Positions 51,103 through 62,000 of a stretch of 64,000 bases of DNA are shown in pieces; positions within the stretch are counted from its first letter, which is position 1; each line of letters begins with the position of its first letter. A model generated the notes under the pieces. That model had not been told where the DNA came from. It saw nothing but the letters and a program-made list of their open reading frames with translations, and searched no databases. A program made the translations under genes and the position numbers. Source of the DNA: JAJPHW01 sp963799065 (GTDB lineage Bacteria > Acidobacteriota > Terriglobia > Terriglobales > Acidobacteriaceae); the NCBI GenBank assembly GCA_963799065.1, contig CAWCVJ010000001.1, forward strand, positions 248,001 to 312,000. The letters are read 5' to 3'.

Positions 51103-53250
51103 CTAGGCGCTGGGCTTGGCCTCGGCCACGATTTCTGAAAAATCGGCGATGGTCGAGAATTGTCGCAGTAAGCTTTGCAGCAGAGCCAGCCGGTTGGCTC
51201 GCACGGTTTCGTCTGAAACCATCACCATCACTTTGTCGAAGAATGCGTCGAGCGGTTCACGCGCCGAGGCAATAAGCAAGAGTGCTTCGCGATAGCTCTT
51301 CGCTTCGCGAAGAGCCTCAGCTTTGAGCAGCTTTGTGTCCATGAAGGCGGCGAGGTTTGTTTCTTCGGGAGCGGCGTTGGGCAGGCTCGTGAATATGTCC
51401 GCGGGTTTAATATCCTTCTCGTTGGCTTGCCGCAAAATATTGCGAATTCGTTTGCACGCCGCGCCAATCGATTGGAACTCAGGCATGTGAAACACGCTCT
51501 TGAGCGCAGCCGCCCGCAGCAGGATGTCGCGAACATCGTCCGCATCGACGGCCAGGACTGCGTTTACGACGTCATAAGGATAGCCTTCCACCTCTTTCAG
51601 ATAAAATTCGACGCGCTCTCGGAAGAAGGCTCGCAGCGATTTGATCGGATCATTCCCGGCAAATTTCTTCTCCGCCTGCGAGCCCCGATAACCGCAAAGG
51701 GCGTCGCGCATGAGGTCGGAAAGGCGAAATGGAAGCTTGTGTACGGCGATGGTCTTAACGATTCCGTTAGCCTGACGCCGCAAAGCGAACGGATCTTTGG
51801 ATCCGCTGGGAATTAAGCCCACGGCGAACATTCCGACGATGGAGTCGGCTTTATCTGCAACGGAAAGGACCGCGCTTTCGATCGAGCGGGGCGCAGAGTC
51901 TTCGACTGATTCAGGCTTGTAATGATCGTAAATGGCGTCCGCGATGGTGCAGCGTGTGCTCTCGGGAACATGCGAATCTATGTCTTGCGCCCGCGTGTAC
52001 AGGCCACCTACGATTCCCTGCAGTTCAGTGAATTCTTTCACCAGTTCCGTAGTCAAGTCGACTTTTGCCATGATCGCGGCCTTGTGCACGACACCGGGAC
52101 GAATCGGAATGCCATCCTGTTTAACGATCTCCGAAAGCCAACTGCAAAGCCGCTGTACGCGAATCGATTTCTCGTAATAACTGCCGAGGTCTTTCTGGAA
52201 CGTTACCTTTTTTAGCAGCGGCACGCGGTCAAGCATGGATATTTTCTGATCTGCCTGCCAGAAAAATCGGGCGTCGTTGAAGCGGGCCCGAAGAACCCGT
52301 TCATGGCCGTGGCGAATGACGCCATCGGGATCGCCGTCGGTATTGAGCACGGCAAGAAAATGCGGCAGCAGCTTGTTCTGCGCGTCTTCCAGGGCGAAAT
52401 ATTTTTGATGGTCGCGCATGACCGTGACTAGAACTTCTTCTGGAAGATCGAGAAACTCAGGATCGAAACCGCCAAGAATCGCCGACGGGAATTCGGTCAG
52501 GTTGGTGACCGCGTCGAGCAGGGCGGCATCTTCGCGCCACCGCGCACCGGGGATCGTTCGAGCCGCCAAATCCAGACTCTTGCGAACCTGATGCTCGCGT
52601 TCCGCGCGACCCAAAACCTTCGCATCACGCAGAGCTTGTACGAAAGCCCCTCCTGCCCGCGGAATGATCACGTTGAGCGCGGCAAGAAGGCGATGTCCGC
52701 GGGACACGTTGCTCGCCTGCACTCCGTCAAACTCCAGCGGAACGATCTGATCGTCCAGCATGGCCACGAGCCAGCGCACCGGGCGCACAAATAACTCGCC
52801 GCGCTTGCGCCAGTACATATTCTTCGGCCAGTAGATCGAGTCGATCTCCTTGGGCAATGACTCGGCGAGGACTTCAGCCGAGGAGCGTCCCCTTCTTGTT
52901 ATGGTCGCAGCGATATATTCGCCCTTCGGGGTTTCGATTCGCGTGAGTTGCGAAAGATCGATTCCGTTCTTGCGGGCAAAAGCGTGCGCCGCCGGAGTCG
53001 GCTGGCCGTCCTTGAAAGCGACACCAGCGGAGGGCCCCGTAACCTGCTCGGTCACGTCGTTTTGCGACGCCGCAACCAATGCTTGGACTGCCAATCGACG
53101 AGGCGAAGAGAATACTGTAACACTTGCGGAATCACCCAGCGACTCGCGCCCAATCAGACCCCCCACGCGCGTGGCGAGGTCCGAAGCCGCCGCATCGATC
53201 ATGCGCGCGGGAATTTCTTCGCATCCGATTTCTAGGAGAAATTCAGGCAT
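51103..53250 (-). CDS. glyS: Glycyl-tRNA synthetase beta subunit
   Basis: 715 residues, standard for the beta chain of the alpha2beta2 enzyme, which binds tRNA-Gly. The N terminus PEFLLEIGCEEIPARMID and the HD-like segment VMRDHQKYFALED are family hallmarks; the C-terminal anticodon-binding region (about 590-700) is present. Its start overlaps the glyQ stop as TAATG (53250-53252), so the chains are translated together in similar amounts. Confidence 0.97.
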   Translation of the reverse strand: MPEFLLEIGCEEIPARMIDAAASDLATRVGGLIGRESLGDSASVTVFSSPRRLAVQALVAASQNDVTEQVTGPSAGVAFKDGQPTPAAHAFARKNGIDLSQLTRIETPKGEYIAATITRRGRSSAEVLAESLPKEIDSIYWPKNMYWRKRGELFVRPVRWLVAMLDDQIVPLEFDGVQASNVSRGHRLLAALNVIIPRAGGAFVQALRDAKVLGRAEREHQVRKSLDLAARTIPGARWREDAALLDAVTNLTEFPSAILGGFDPEFLDLPEEVLVTVMRDHQKYFALEDAQNKLLPHFLAVLNTDGDPDGVIRHGHERVLRARFNDARFFWQADQKISMLDRVPLLKKVTFQKDLGSYYEKSIRVQRLCSWLSEIVKQDGIPIRPGVVHKAAIMAKVDLTTELVKEFTELQGIVGGLYTRAQDIDSHVPESTRCTIADAIYDHYKPESVEDSAPRSIESAVLSVADKADSIVGMFAVGLIPSGSKDPFALRRQANGIVKTIAVHKLPFRLSDLMRDALCGYRGSQAEKKFAGNDPIKSLRAFFRERVEFYLKEVEGYPYDVVNAVLAVDADDVRDILLRAAALKSVFHMPEFQSIGAACKRIRNILRQANEKDIKPADIFTSLPNAAPEETNLAAFMDTKLLKAEALREAKSYREALLLIASAREPLDAFFDKVMVMVSDETVRANRLALLQSLLRQFSTIADFSEIVAEAKPSA

Positions 53251-54311
53251 TACGATCCCACCGCGGACATTTCTTCTTTCGGCTTGTGGGCCTTGTCCGG
53301 CGCGGGTTCGGGTTCTTTGGCTGCCGGAGCTTCTTCACGTTGCTGATCGACGTAGGCTCGTGCGATTCCGACCGCCAAGGCGCGGACTCGAGCGATCACT
53401 CCAACCCGTTCCGTCACAGAAATCGCCCCACGCGCGTCTAGAATGTTGAACAGGTGCGAACACTTCAGGCAGAGATCATAAGCCGCGAGGACAGGAAAGC
53501 GACTTTTCTCTTTCAAGTCCCAGGCCGCATTCTCGGGAGTGGCTTTCTTGCCAGAGGCATAACTTTCCAGCAGCGCTTGGCACTCGCTCTCCAAAAGCTC
53601 AAAGTGCTTCCAGGCCCTCTCCACATCCGCCATTTCAAAGTTGTAAACTGAAAACTGAACTTCATCCGCCAGCCGCACATCGCCGTAGGTCACTGTGCTG
53701 CCACTGACCGCATCGCGCGCCCACACGATGTCATAAATCGAATCCACGTCCTGCAAGAACGCGGCGATGCGCTCCAGCCCATACGTCAGTTCCGCCGAAA
53801 TGGGGTCGAGATCCACTCCGCCGCATTGCTGGAAATAGGTGAACTGGGTGATTTCGAGTCCATCCAGCATGACTTGCCAGCCTACGCCCCACGCGTTGAG
53901 CGTCGGCGACTCCCAGTTATCCTCTTCAAACTTGAGATCATGCTGGCGCAGCTCGATGCCGATGGCGGCTAAGGATTCCAGATACAGCTCCTGAACATTT
54001 TCCGGTGGCGGCTTAAGAATCACCTGAAACTGAGTGTGTTTATAAAGCCGGTTCGGATTCTCGCCGTAGCGCCCGTCCGCCGGGCGTCGCGAAGGCTGAA
54101 CGTAGGCGACTTTGTAAGGCTTCGGCCCCAGCACCCGTAGAAACGTCTCCGGCGACATGGTGCCCGCGCCCACTTCAATGTCATAAGGCTGTTGCAGGAC
54201 GCATCCCCGCTCGGCCCAAAACGATTGCAGCCGCAGGATAAGTTCCTGAAACGTCAGCGGATTGGGCTTGGATGGAGTCAACTGGTTCCGGTGGAGCGCG
54301 GGATCATCCAA
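53250..54311 (-). CDS. glyQ: Glycyl-tRNA synthetase alpha subunit
   Basis: 353 residues; class II catalytic chain that activates glycine with ATP. Signatures include FWAERGCVLQQPYDIEVGAG, RRPADGRYGENPNRLYKHTQ and LDGLEITQFTYFQQCGG. It is about 50 residues longer than common GlyQ because of a charged C-terminal tail (REEAPAAKEPEPAPDKAHKP), probably disordered. It sits upstream of glyS with a TAATG overlap. The promoter should lie in the gap before 54458, which is shared with the divergent esterase gene. Confidence 0.97.
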   Translation of the reverse strand: MDDPALHRNQLTPSKPNPLTFQELILRLQSFWAERGCVLQQPYDIEVGAGTMSPETFLRVLGPKPYKVAYVQPSRRPADGRYGENPNRLYKHTQFQVILKPPPENVQELYLESLAAIGIELRQHDLKFEEDNWESPTLNAWGVGWQVMLDGLEITQFTYFQQCGGVDLDPISAELTYGLERIAAFLQDVDSIYDIVWARDAVSGSTVTYGDVRLADEVQFSVYNFEMADVERAWKHFELLESECQALLESYASGKKATPENAAWDLKEKSRFPVLAAYDLCLKCSHLFNILDARGAISVTERVGVIARVRALAVGIARAYVDQQREEAPAAKEPEPAPDKAHKPKEEMSAVGS

Positions 54312-54457
54312 GATTGTAATGGAATTCGAGGCTTGTCGTCAGCAGAGAGGGGCCGGGGCGGCGGCCGGATGTCACCCACGGCCATCGCTGCATCTAGCAT
54401 GGCAGCCGTATCCACCGCCTTCAAACGAAACGCGTTATGCTATCGACAGGTAAAATC

Positions 54458-55240
54458 ATGAGCATCGCGCCTTCTCGAAGGATTTTTTTAACCCTGTCGT
54501 TAATCTTCTGCGCCCTGGCGGGGTTCGGGCAGCAGCGAGATTCGCACATTCTCAGGGGTGCCGAAAAGCTGCAACAATACCGCGCCTCGCGCACTCAACT
54601 CCTCATGGACGACTTCGGCGAACTAGCGCGGTACCGGGCCGCCAATGCGGAGCTTCCCCCGCCCAGGCCCGGCGAACAGCGCGTTGTGTTCTTCGGCGAC
54701 TCGATTACCGATCGCTGGAAGCTCGAAGATTATTTCCTGGGCAAGCCGTACATCAATCGAGGCATTAGTGGACAGACCACGCCGCAAATGCTGGTTCGTT
54801 TTCGTCCCGACGTGATTGATTTGCATCCCGACGTGGTTGTTATACTGGCGGGCACTAACGACATCGCGGGTAACACCGGCCCCGAAACGCTGGAGCAGAT
54901 CGAGGCTAACTTTTCGTCGATGGCAGAACTGGCCAACGTGCATCGCATTAGGGTGATTTATGCTTCGATTCTTCCGGTGCATGAGTCTACGCGTGAAGCG
55001 GGAGACATGTTCACGCAGCGTCCGCCTCAGAAAATCGCCGCCCTGAATCGCTGGCTGCAAGATTATTGCAGGTCGAACGGATATCTTTATCTCGACTATT
55101 TCAGCGCTATGGCAGACGAAAAAGGAAACCTCAAGAAAGAACTCGCCGAAGACGGCCTGCATCCGAACGAAACGGGGTACAAGATCATGGCTCCATTAGC
55201 AGAAGCTGCCATAGAAAAGGCGTTGGCTTCGAAGCGTTGA
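54458..55240 (+). CDS. Secreted SGNH/GDSL-type esterase
   Basis: 260 residues from the ATG at 54458, which has AGG upstream and opens a signal peptide (RRIFLTLSLIFCALAGFGQQ). The four SGNH blocks are clear: FFGDSITDRW, GISGQTTPQM, ILAGTNDIAG and DGLHPNETGY, giving catalytic Ser, Gly, Asn and His/Asp. Its substrate is likely an acetylated sugar or lipid ester outside the cytoplasm. It precedes moaA by 16 bases on the same strand, which may only be proximity. Confidence 0.9.
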   Translation: MSIAPSRRIFLTLSLIFCALAGFGQQRDSHILRGAEKLQQYRASRTQLLMDDFGELARYRAANAELPPPRPGEQRVVFFGDSITDRWKLEDYFLGKPYINRGISGQTTPQMLVRFRPDVIDLHPDVVVILAGTNDIAGNTGPETLEQIEANFSSMAELANVHRIRVIYASILPVHESTREAGDMFTQRPPQKIAALNRWLQDYCRSNGYLYLDYFSAMADEKGNLKKELAEDGLHPNETGYKIMAPLAEAAIEKALASKR

Positions 55241-55256
55241 AGACTAAAACGTTGAA

Positions 55257-56276
55257 ATGCCCGCCACATCTTACGAGCAGACCCCTTTGACCCTGACCGA
55301 CAAGTTCGGACGCTCCATCACCGACCTGAGAATCTCGGTCACGGATCGCTGTAACTACAAGTGCGTCTACTGCCGCACCGGCAATGAAGGCGCGCTTTAT
55401 GGCGACCTTCCGTTTGACGATTATTTGCGGATGGCTCGCGTGCTGGTTGGCATGGGGATCACCAAGGTTCGTCTGACCGGGGGCGAGCCACTTCTGCGCC
55501 AGGGCATCGTCGACTTCGTTCGCCAGTTGGCATATCTGCGCACGGTCAACGACGAATCTCTTGACATCGCCCTCACGACCAACGGCCATTTACTGGCCGA
55601 CCTGGCGCAGCCGCTAAAAGACGCCGGACTCACTCGCGCCACCGTTAGCATGGACGCAGTCGACCCCGACCGCTTCGCCCGCATCACGCGCGTTCCCACT
55701 GGCTATGACAAAGTCTTGGCCGGCATTCGTGCGGCGCGGCGCGCTGGACTGTGGCCGCTTAAAGTGAACTGCGTGCTCATGCGCGGCTTCAACGAAGACC
55801 AGATTATTCCCTTTGGTATGTTCGCCCGCGAAGAGGGCGTCACCGTTCGCTTCATCGAATTCATGCCACTCGAAGAAGGCCGCGTCTGGTCGCCGAATAC
55901 GGTCGTGACACTGGACGAAATTCTCACCCGCATGGCCGACTATCGTCCCCTGGTCGAAATTCCGCACGGACGCTCCGAAACCGCCCGCCGCTATCGCTTC
56001 GACGACGGCATCGGCGAAATCGGCGTCATCGCACCCGTGTCGCACCCCTTTTGCGGACACTGTAGCCGCATTCGCATCACCAGCGACGGCAAAATTCGTA
56101 CCTGCCTGTTTTCAGTCTGGGATCACGATCTTCACGCCCAAATGCTCCGCGGTGCGAGCGATGATGAACTCGCCGATTTCATCCGCGAGGTGGTACAGAA
56201 AAAAGAAGCGCGCCATCACATCGGCGAACCCGACTTCGTCCCGGCCTCGCGCACCATGGTCCACATCGGCGGCTAG
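55257..56276 (+). CDS. moaA: GTP 3',8-cyclase MoaA
   Basis: Radical SAM enzyme that starts molybdenum cofactor synthesis by rearranging GTP. The N-terminal cluster motif is CNYKCVYC near residues 31-38 and the C-terminal second cluster is CGHCSRIRITSDGKIRTC. The stretch VRLTGGEPLLRQG binds S-adenosylmethionine. The GG tail expected of MoaA is present at the very end (MVHIGG). At 339 residues it is full length. Its product feeds MoaC, encoded 53 kb upstream in this window. Confidence 0.96.
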   Translation: MPATSYEQTPLTLTDKFGRSITDLRISVTDRCNYKCVYCRTGNEGALYGDLPFDDYLRMARVLVGMGITKVRLTGGEPLLRQGIVDFVRQLAYLRTVNDESLDIALTTNGHLLADLAQPLKDAGLTRATVSMDAVDPDRFARITRVPTGYDKVLAGIRAARRAGLWPLKVNCVLMRGFNEDQIIPFGMFAREEGVTVRFIEFMPLEEGRVWSPNTVVTLDEILTRMADYRPLVEIPHGRSETARRYRFDDGIGEIGVIAPVSHPFCGHCSRIRITSDGKIRTCLFSVWDHDLHAQMLRGASDDELADFIREVVQKKEARHHIGEPDFVPASRTMVHIGG

Positions 56277-56434
56277 GTATTCGCAAAATCCTTCGGATTT
56301 ACCGGCGAATTATGTTATCGGAAGGGATTATCCTGTCGCGAAAAGCGCTTGCAGCGGAGGGCGCAATCCAGTATCCGGCTTGTAATCTCACCATCAAACT
56401 GAGTATGAAAGTATTCAGTGCACAAGGAGAGAAC

Positions 56435-56833
56435 ATGCGCACAGCGTTTTTCTTCACTCTTCCGATTCTTTTGGCGGCTTCAGCGCTCGCCCAGGATGCT
56501 CAGACTTCAAGTTCAGCTCCGACCAACATCCGCACTGTTGAGGGCTGCCTCACTAAAACGAATGGTCAATATGTCATCACTGGCGGCGCTCCCGGGCCCA
56601 AGCAGTTCCGCATCATCGGCGGCGACACCTCAGCGCTTAAGGGGCAGATCGAGCGCACCGTGGCCGTGACTGGCCCGGTCGGCGTGAACGATGCGGAAGC
56701 CAATATGACCGAGCCTTACAACGAGGGAACCACTACCGGCGTGGGCTGGAACACGATCATCGCGCAGAAAGTGAAAGTGATTCACGCCAACTGTAGCGAG
56801 CCCGGGAAAGAGAGCGCTGCGGGCCAGCCTTAG
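56435..56833 (+). CDS. Small secreted protein of unknown function
   Basis: 132 residues from the ATG at 56435 (AAGGAGAGAAC upstream); earlier in-frame starts would precede the signal peptide RTAFFFTLPILLAASALAQ. The mature part resembles short exported acidobacterial proteins with a pattern VEGCLTKTNGQYVITGG followed by an OB-like beta stretch (LKGQIERTVAVTGPVG). The two cysteines, near residues 36 and 122, might form a disulfide. Role unknown. Confidence 0.78.
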   Translation: MRTAFFFTLPILLAASALAQDAQTSSSAPTNIRTVEGCLTKTNGQYVITGGAPGPKQFRIIGGDTSALKGQIERTVAVTGPVGVNDAEANMTEPYNEGTTTGVGWNTIIAQKVKVIHANCSEPGKESAAGQP

Positions 56834-56875
56834 CGTGGTATTTTCGTAGGAGCGCGACGCGCGTTCGGGCTCCTT

Positions 56876-57298
56876 ATGAAAATTTATTTGGCCGCACCCC
56901 TATTCACGACTGCGGAACGCGAGTTCAACGTTCGTCTGGCAACTCTGTTACGTGACGTCGGTCATCTGGTGTGGCTGCCACAGGAGAACGAAGACCGCGG
57001 GCTTTCCGCGCGGGGTATTTTCGAAAAAGACGTCGAAGGCATCGACTGGGCCGATGCAGTTGTGGCGAACATGGACGGGCCCGATCCCGACTCCGGCACT
57101 TGTTGGGAATGCGGCTACGCTTTCCGAAAGAAAGCAGTCATCATTTTTCGCACCGACTTCCGGATTGGCGACGATCCCAGCAAAGCCCCGTATAATCTGA
57201 TGTTGACGGAGTCGGCCGATATTCAGTTGAACGTGCCATTCAGCAGCACAGAGAGTTTAGCGAAGCTCATCGACGACGCTCTACGCCGGATCGTTTGA
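56876..57298 (+). CDS. Nucleoside 2-deoxyribosyltransferase-like protein
   Basis: 140 residues. The N terminus KIYLAAPLFTTAEREFN and the core DAVVANMDGPDPDSGTCWECGYAF fit the nucleoside 2-deoxyribosyltransferase family, which swaps bases between deoxynucleosides; the Glu in the latter motif (WECGYA) is the usual nucleophile. A role in nucleotide salvage or in removal of modified nucleotides is likely. The frataxin-like gene follows 19 bases later. Confidence 0.85.
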   Translation: MKIYLAAPLFTTAEREFNVRLATLLRDVGHLVWLPQENEDRGLSARGIFEKDVEGIDWADAVVANMDGPDPDSGTCWECGYAFRKKAVIIFRTDFRIGDDPSKAPYNLMLTESADIQLNVPFSSTESLAKLIDDALRRIV

Positions 57299-57317
57299 AC
57301 GAACAGAACTTCACATC

Positions 57318-57647
57318 ATGGACGAACAAGAGTTTCGCACTCGCGCCGACGCCGCGCTCGAATCCCTGAAGCAGAGCCTCATCGTCGCGGAGGAGTCGAG
57401 CGACTTCGAAGTCGAAGACCAATCCGGCGCGCTACACATTTCCTTCGAAAACGGTGCCCGCTTCGTCATCTCGCCCAATGCGCCGGTACGACAGATATGG
57501 GTGTCCGCGCTGTCGACCAGTTTCAAGTTGGATTGGTCAGAGGCAGAGAACGGATTCGTCCTAACGAAATCTGACGAAGCCTTGAAGCCTTTGTTAGCTC
57601 GTTTAATCAACGAGCAATTGGGTGACGGGGAAGTCGAACTCACTTAG
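57318..57647 (+). CDS. cyaY: Frataxin-like iron donor protein
   Basis: 109 residues matching the CyaY/frataxin fold: acidic first helix (EQEFRTRADAALESLKQSL), then beta strands with FENGARFVISPNAPVRQIWV, the latter containing the conserved Asn-Pro-like turn and Trp. It would regulate iron delivery for Fe-S cluster assembly; no isc or suf genes are near. It overlaps the convergent lyase gene by eight bases at the stops. Confidence 0.82.
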   Translation: MDEQEFRTRADAALESLKQSLIVAEESSDFEVEDQSGALHISFENGARFVISPNAPVRQIWVSALSTSFKLDWSEAENGFVLTKSDEALKPLLARLINEQLGDGEVELT

Positions 57648-59016
57648 CGACGGGCTGCGCGACTTCCGTCGCAGGTGCCAGCTTCGCCGTAAAGTGCCGC
57701 AGGTAAGGAGGTTCGTAAGTCAGCTTCATTCCTTGAATGCCGCTGCGCTTCGCCCAAACTTCCAAGATGACCTCGACCACATAATCAATGTGGCTCTGCG
57801 TATAGGTCCGTCGCGGAATCGCGAGACGCACCAGATCCATCTTGGCGGCGCCTGCGAACATCAGCGAACCGATTTCGACGGTACGAATGCCGCCTTCAAG
57901 ATAAAGTTCGCAACCTAGCGCCACGCCGGGAAATTGATCCAACGGAATATGCGGCAGAAATGCGCGGGCATCGATATAGATCGCGTGTCCGCCCGGCGGC
58001 TGCACAATGGGCACGCCCTGATCGGCGATGTGACTGCCTAGATACGCCGTCGATGCGATGCGGTAGCGCTGATAATCTTCGGACAGCGCCTCCTGCAGTC
58101 CGACGGCAATTGCTTCGAGATCGCGTCCCGCCAGACCGCCATACGTTGGATAGCCCTCGGTCAGAATCAGCAAAATCTTTTCCTGCTGCGCCAGCAGATC
58201 GTCGTTGGTGCAAAGAAATCCGCCGATGTTGGCCATGCCGTCTTTCTTGGCCGACATGGTGCAGCCGTCGCCGTAACTGAACATCTCCTGCGCGATTTCT
58301 TTCAACGTGCGCTGCGAATATTTTGGTTCGCGCAGCTTGATGAAATAAGAATTCTCGGCAAAGCGGCAAGCGTCAAAATAAAGCGGGATGCCATGGCTGC
58401 GGCACAGATCGCTCACTTGCTTCGCGTTCTCCATCGAAACCGGCTGGCCGCCACCGGAGTTGTTGGTCACCGTCAGCATGACCAGAGGAATACGCTCTCT
58501 GCCCACGCGCCGAATCAATTCGTCGAGCGCGGGCACATCCATATTGCCTTTGAAAGGATGCTTCACGCTCGGCTGCTTGCCTTCGGGAATGACCAGATCG
58601 ACAGCTTCCGCGCCTACGTGTTCGACGTTCGCGCGCGTAGTGTCGAAGTGTGTATTGTTAGGGACGATGTCGCCAGGCTTGCACATCACGCTGAACAAAA
58701 TCCGCTCTGCCGCGCGCCCTTGGTGTGTCGGAATGACGTGGCTGTAGCCGAAAATATCCTGCACCGAAACTCGCAGGCGATCGAAACTCTTACTGCCGGC
58801 GTAGCTCTCGTCGCCCTCCATGATTGCCGCCCACTGGTGCGTAGACATCGCGCCCGTGCCCGAATCCGTGAGCAAGTCGATCAGTACATCGGCGGCGGGA
58901 AGCTGAAATAAGTTGTAGTCCGCCATGCGCAGCAAAGCTTCGCGCTGAGCCCGCGTAGTCCAGCGAATGGGCTCGACGCTCTTAATCCGAAACGGCTCAA
59001 TAATCGTTCTAACCAT
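57640..59016 (-). CDS. tnaA: Tryptophanase / beta-eliminating lyase
   Basis: 458 residues of the PLP-dependent tryptophanase/tyrosine phenol-lyase family. The PLP lysine is in MSAKKDGMANIGGFLC, and IDLLTDSGTGAMS, IPTHQGRAAE and EGYPTYGGLAGRDLEA are family-wide. The segments LPHIPLDQFP and CELYLEGGIRTVEIGS favour tryptophanase over tyrosine phenol-lyase, so indole formation from tryptophan is the better guess; the symbol is tentative. No tnaC-like leader peptide or permease is adjacent. It lies eight bases after the preceding fusion gene on the same strand, so they may share a transcript. Confidence 0.85.
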   Translation of the reverse strand: MVRTIIEPFRIKSVEPIRWTTRAQREALLRMADYNLFQLPAADVLIDLLTDSGTGAMSTHQWAAIMEGDESYAGSKSFDRLRVSVQDIFGYSHVIPTHQGRAAERILFSVMCKPGDIVPNNTHFDTTRANVEHVGAEAVDLVIPEGKQPSVKHPFKGNMDVPALDELIRRVGRERIPLVMLTVTNNSGGGQPVSMENAKQVSDLCRSHGIPLYFDACRFAENSYFIKLREPKYSQRTLKEIAQEMFSYGDGCTMSAKKDGMANIGGFLCTNDDLLAQQEKILLILTEGYPTYGGLAGRDLEAIAVGLQEALSEDYQRYRIASTAYLGSHIADQGVPIVQPPGGHAIYIDARAFLPHIPLDQFPGVALGCELYLEGGIRTVEIGSLMFAGAAKMDLVRLAIPRRTYTQSHIDYVVEVILEVWAKRSGIQGMKLTYEPPYLRHFTAKLAPATEVAQPVAK

Positions 59017-59024
59017 AGATTCCT

Positions 59025-62000
59025 CTACCGCGACTGCAACCGCTCCTCCGCTTCTTCTGGACGATACGTCACCGCCGCCGTGCGCTCCAGTTTATCCCAC
59101 GCAAACGGCTTGCCTTCAACCGCCCGCTTCAGCGTACGGAATAAGACCCAGGAGAATAACTGTCGATACGCGAAGCGTTGTAGCCAAACCTGGCTCAATA
59201 GCCATGCGTCCTCGCGCGCCTCGGGCTGGCGCCTCTCCAACGCAAACGCGATTGACGACGTGATGAAGTCGATAATCATGAACGCCGCGAAGAACACGAC
59301 TAACCGCGTAAAGCTCGCCGGATCGGTTGAGTCGGGATGAAACCATCTCTGCAGCAAGTACCAGAGCACGCCGACCACAAACATCAAGTCGATAAACGGC
59401 GACACCAGCGGCAACAAAATCTGAAAAATCAAAATGTTCGGCAGCGCCACGAATCCTAACGCGCCTTTGCGAGCGAAGACTCCGCTGTGCTTCCACACCG
59501 CTTGCAGGATTCCGAACGACCAGCGAAAACGTTGTCGCATCAGGCCGTTCGCATTCGTTGGAGCCTCCGTGTAGGCAAGAGCGAGATCCTCATACTCAAC
59601 GCGGTAACCACGCCGCAACAGTGCCATCGTCAAGTCGGCGTCCTCGGCGACGGTGTCGGTGTGATAGCCGCCGGCTTCGCGCACCGCTGAAACACGCCAC
59701 GCTCCGATCGCGCCCGGGACGACGCTCACCGCGCCCAGAGTGTTCAATGCGCGGCGTTCAAAATTTTGGCTGGTGATATATTCGAGCGCCTGCCAGCGCG
59801 TCCACAGATTGACGCGGTTTCCGACCTTCGCGTTGCCCGCGATGGCCGCCACCTTGGGATTCACAAAATGCGGCACCATGCGCGAAATCGCATCGGGCGC
59901 AATGATCGTGTCCGCGTCGATGCCCACAAAAATCTCTTCCCCGGAAAGATGTTCGAGGCCGTAGTTCAGCGCCTCTGCCTTCCCGCCGTTCGGTTTCGTC
60001 AAGATCAGAACTCGGCCCGATGCCTGCTCATTGGCGAACACACGGCGCGCCACCTCCACCGTTTTATCCTTCGAACCGTCGTCGATCACGATCACGCGGA
60101 AGTTTCCGTAATTCGATCCGAGCACAGCTCTGACCGTGCGCTCAATTACTTTTTCCTCGTTATAAGCCGGAACCAGCACAGCGACTCGGGGATGGAATGC
60201 CGCAGCATTTGGTGACGGGGCCCGCTTGCGGAAGCGATCGAAAATCGCCGCCGCTCCCACGAACAGCAATCGTCCGGTCATCAACAGATCGCCGACAAAG
60301 AAAATCCAGGTGATCGTTTTGATGCCGACGTCGAACAGCCAAAACCCGAACCACGTCAAACGGGCGGCCCAGCGCTGGTCGGCAGGAATGGGCGGCATAA
60401 CATCGGCCAGCGTCTTGCCCATCAATTCATGCACCGGAACAATCTCGATGCCCTTGGCGCGCGCCCCCTCGATGATCTTGGGCAGCGCCAGCAACGTCTG
60501 CTCGCGATTGCCACCGCCATCGTGCAACAAAATAATGTTGCCGCAGAAAGGATCGTTCCATTTGCACGGCGGGAGATGCGCAATCACATCGTTCGCGATC
60601 TCATCCGCCGAACGATGCGGCGTTTGCTGCCAGTCGTTGGGATCGATGCGGTTGCCGACCGTCGTATAACCCAGGTCTTGCGTGATCTCCAGGGGACGCA
60701 CCTGATCTTCGGTATCCGGCTCGGCGTCGATCGAATATGGAGGCCGAAACAGCAGCGGACGCAGCCCCAAACGACTGGCGAATAGCTTCTCGGTGAGATT
60801 CAGCTCCAACTTCACAAAGGCCGGAGAAATGTTGCTGATATCCGGATGTGTGAAAGTATGGTTGCCAATCTCGTGACCTTCGCGAGCGATACGGGCAGCG
60901 ATATCGCCAAACTTGTCGGCTTGAATGCCGATGAGGAAGAACGTAGCGCGAGTATTCTCGCGCTTGAGCACATCGAGAATCTTGGGCGTCCACTCCGGAT
61001 CGGGGCCGTCGTCGAAGGTGATGGCAACCTTATTTGGACTAGACCCATAACGTCCGACGCGATAGGGCTCGGGCAAACTGTCGAAACTTTCGTCGCTGAT
61101 CAAAAGGGACTTCGGATCGACCTTGATCGTTCGTTTGCCGCTTGCAGGGCGCGATTCGATCTGCAAAATCTCACCCTTGCCTTCCATATCCACATCCTGC
61201 CCCGGAGGAACGTCTGTCAACTTATCCGGCGCGGCCTGTTCGCCCGGAACATCCCAAACCCGCCACAGCGAGCGGTCTTCCGATCCTAGACGCCACAGTG
61301 CGAACGTCTTAATTCCGAGCGACTGCGCCGCCCGCATTTCATTCAGCGCCGTCACCGCATCGAGGAACCAAACGTCGTGCTCCAGATTGTGCTCGTCCAT
61401 GTATTCGACGTGCGGATTACTGCTGTCCCCGTCGAAATCAACATCTGCATCGGAGTCGCGTGCCGTCAGCCAAGCCTCTTGCACCGATACGTTGATGTTG
61501 CTTACCCCGTTCGGCAATTCGCCTTTGGCCGGCGGATGCACCCAGTCATAGCCGTAATTCGCAATGGCGCAAATAAGTTTTTCAAGCGGAATATCTTTCT
61601 GAGCGGCGCGCAAATTGTCGGTAAACCAATCCTGGCTGGCGACCGGGCCAGCCTCATGCGAAGGCTCATGCTCGTCATAATTCATGAGCACAACGCCATC
61701 CGCTGCGCCTGAAACCGCGCGGTAGGGAAAGTCTTTTTCGCCCGCGGGCACGCTCACATAGAGCTTCATGTTCCGCCCATGCAGGTCCGCGGCCAATTGA
61801 TTCAGCAGCGCCAGATATCCCGGATAACTCTTCTTGGGAAAATCCTCGAAATCGACCATCAGCCCTTGATACTTATCGCTGCTCAAGAAAAGTGAAATCT
61901 GTTGCTCGAAATGCATCCGGTTATCGGCACTTGTCAGGAAGCCGGAAACGTCGATCCAGTTGGCGCCGTCGAAGTTGTTGACCAACGGAAAGACTTCCAT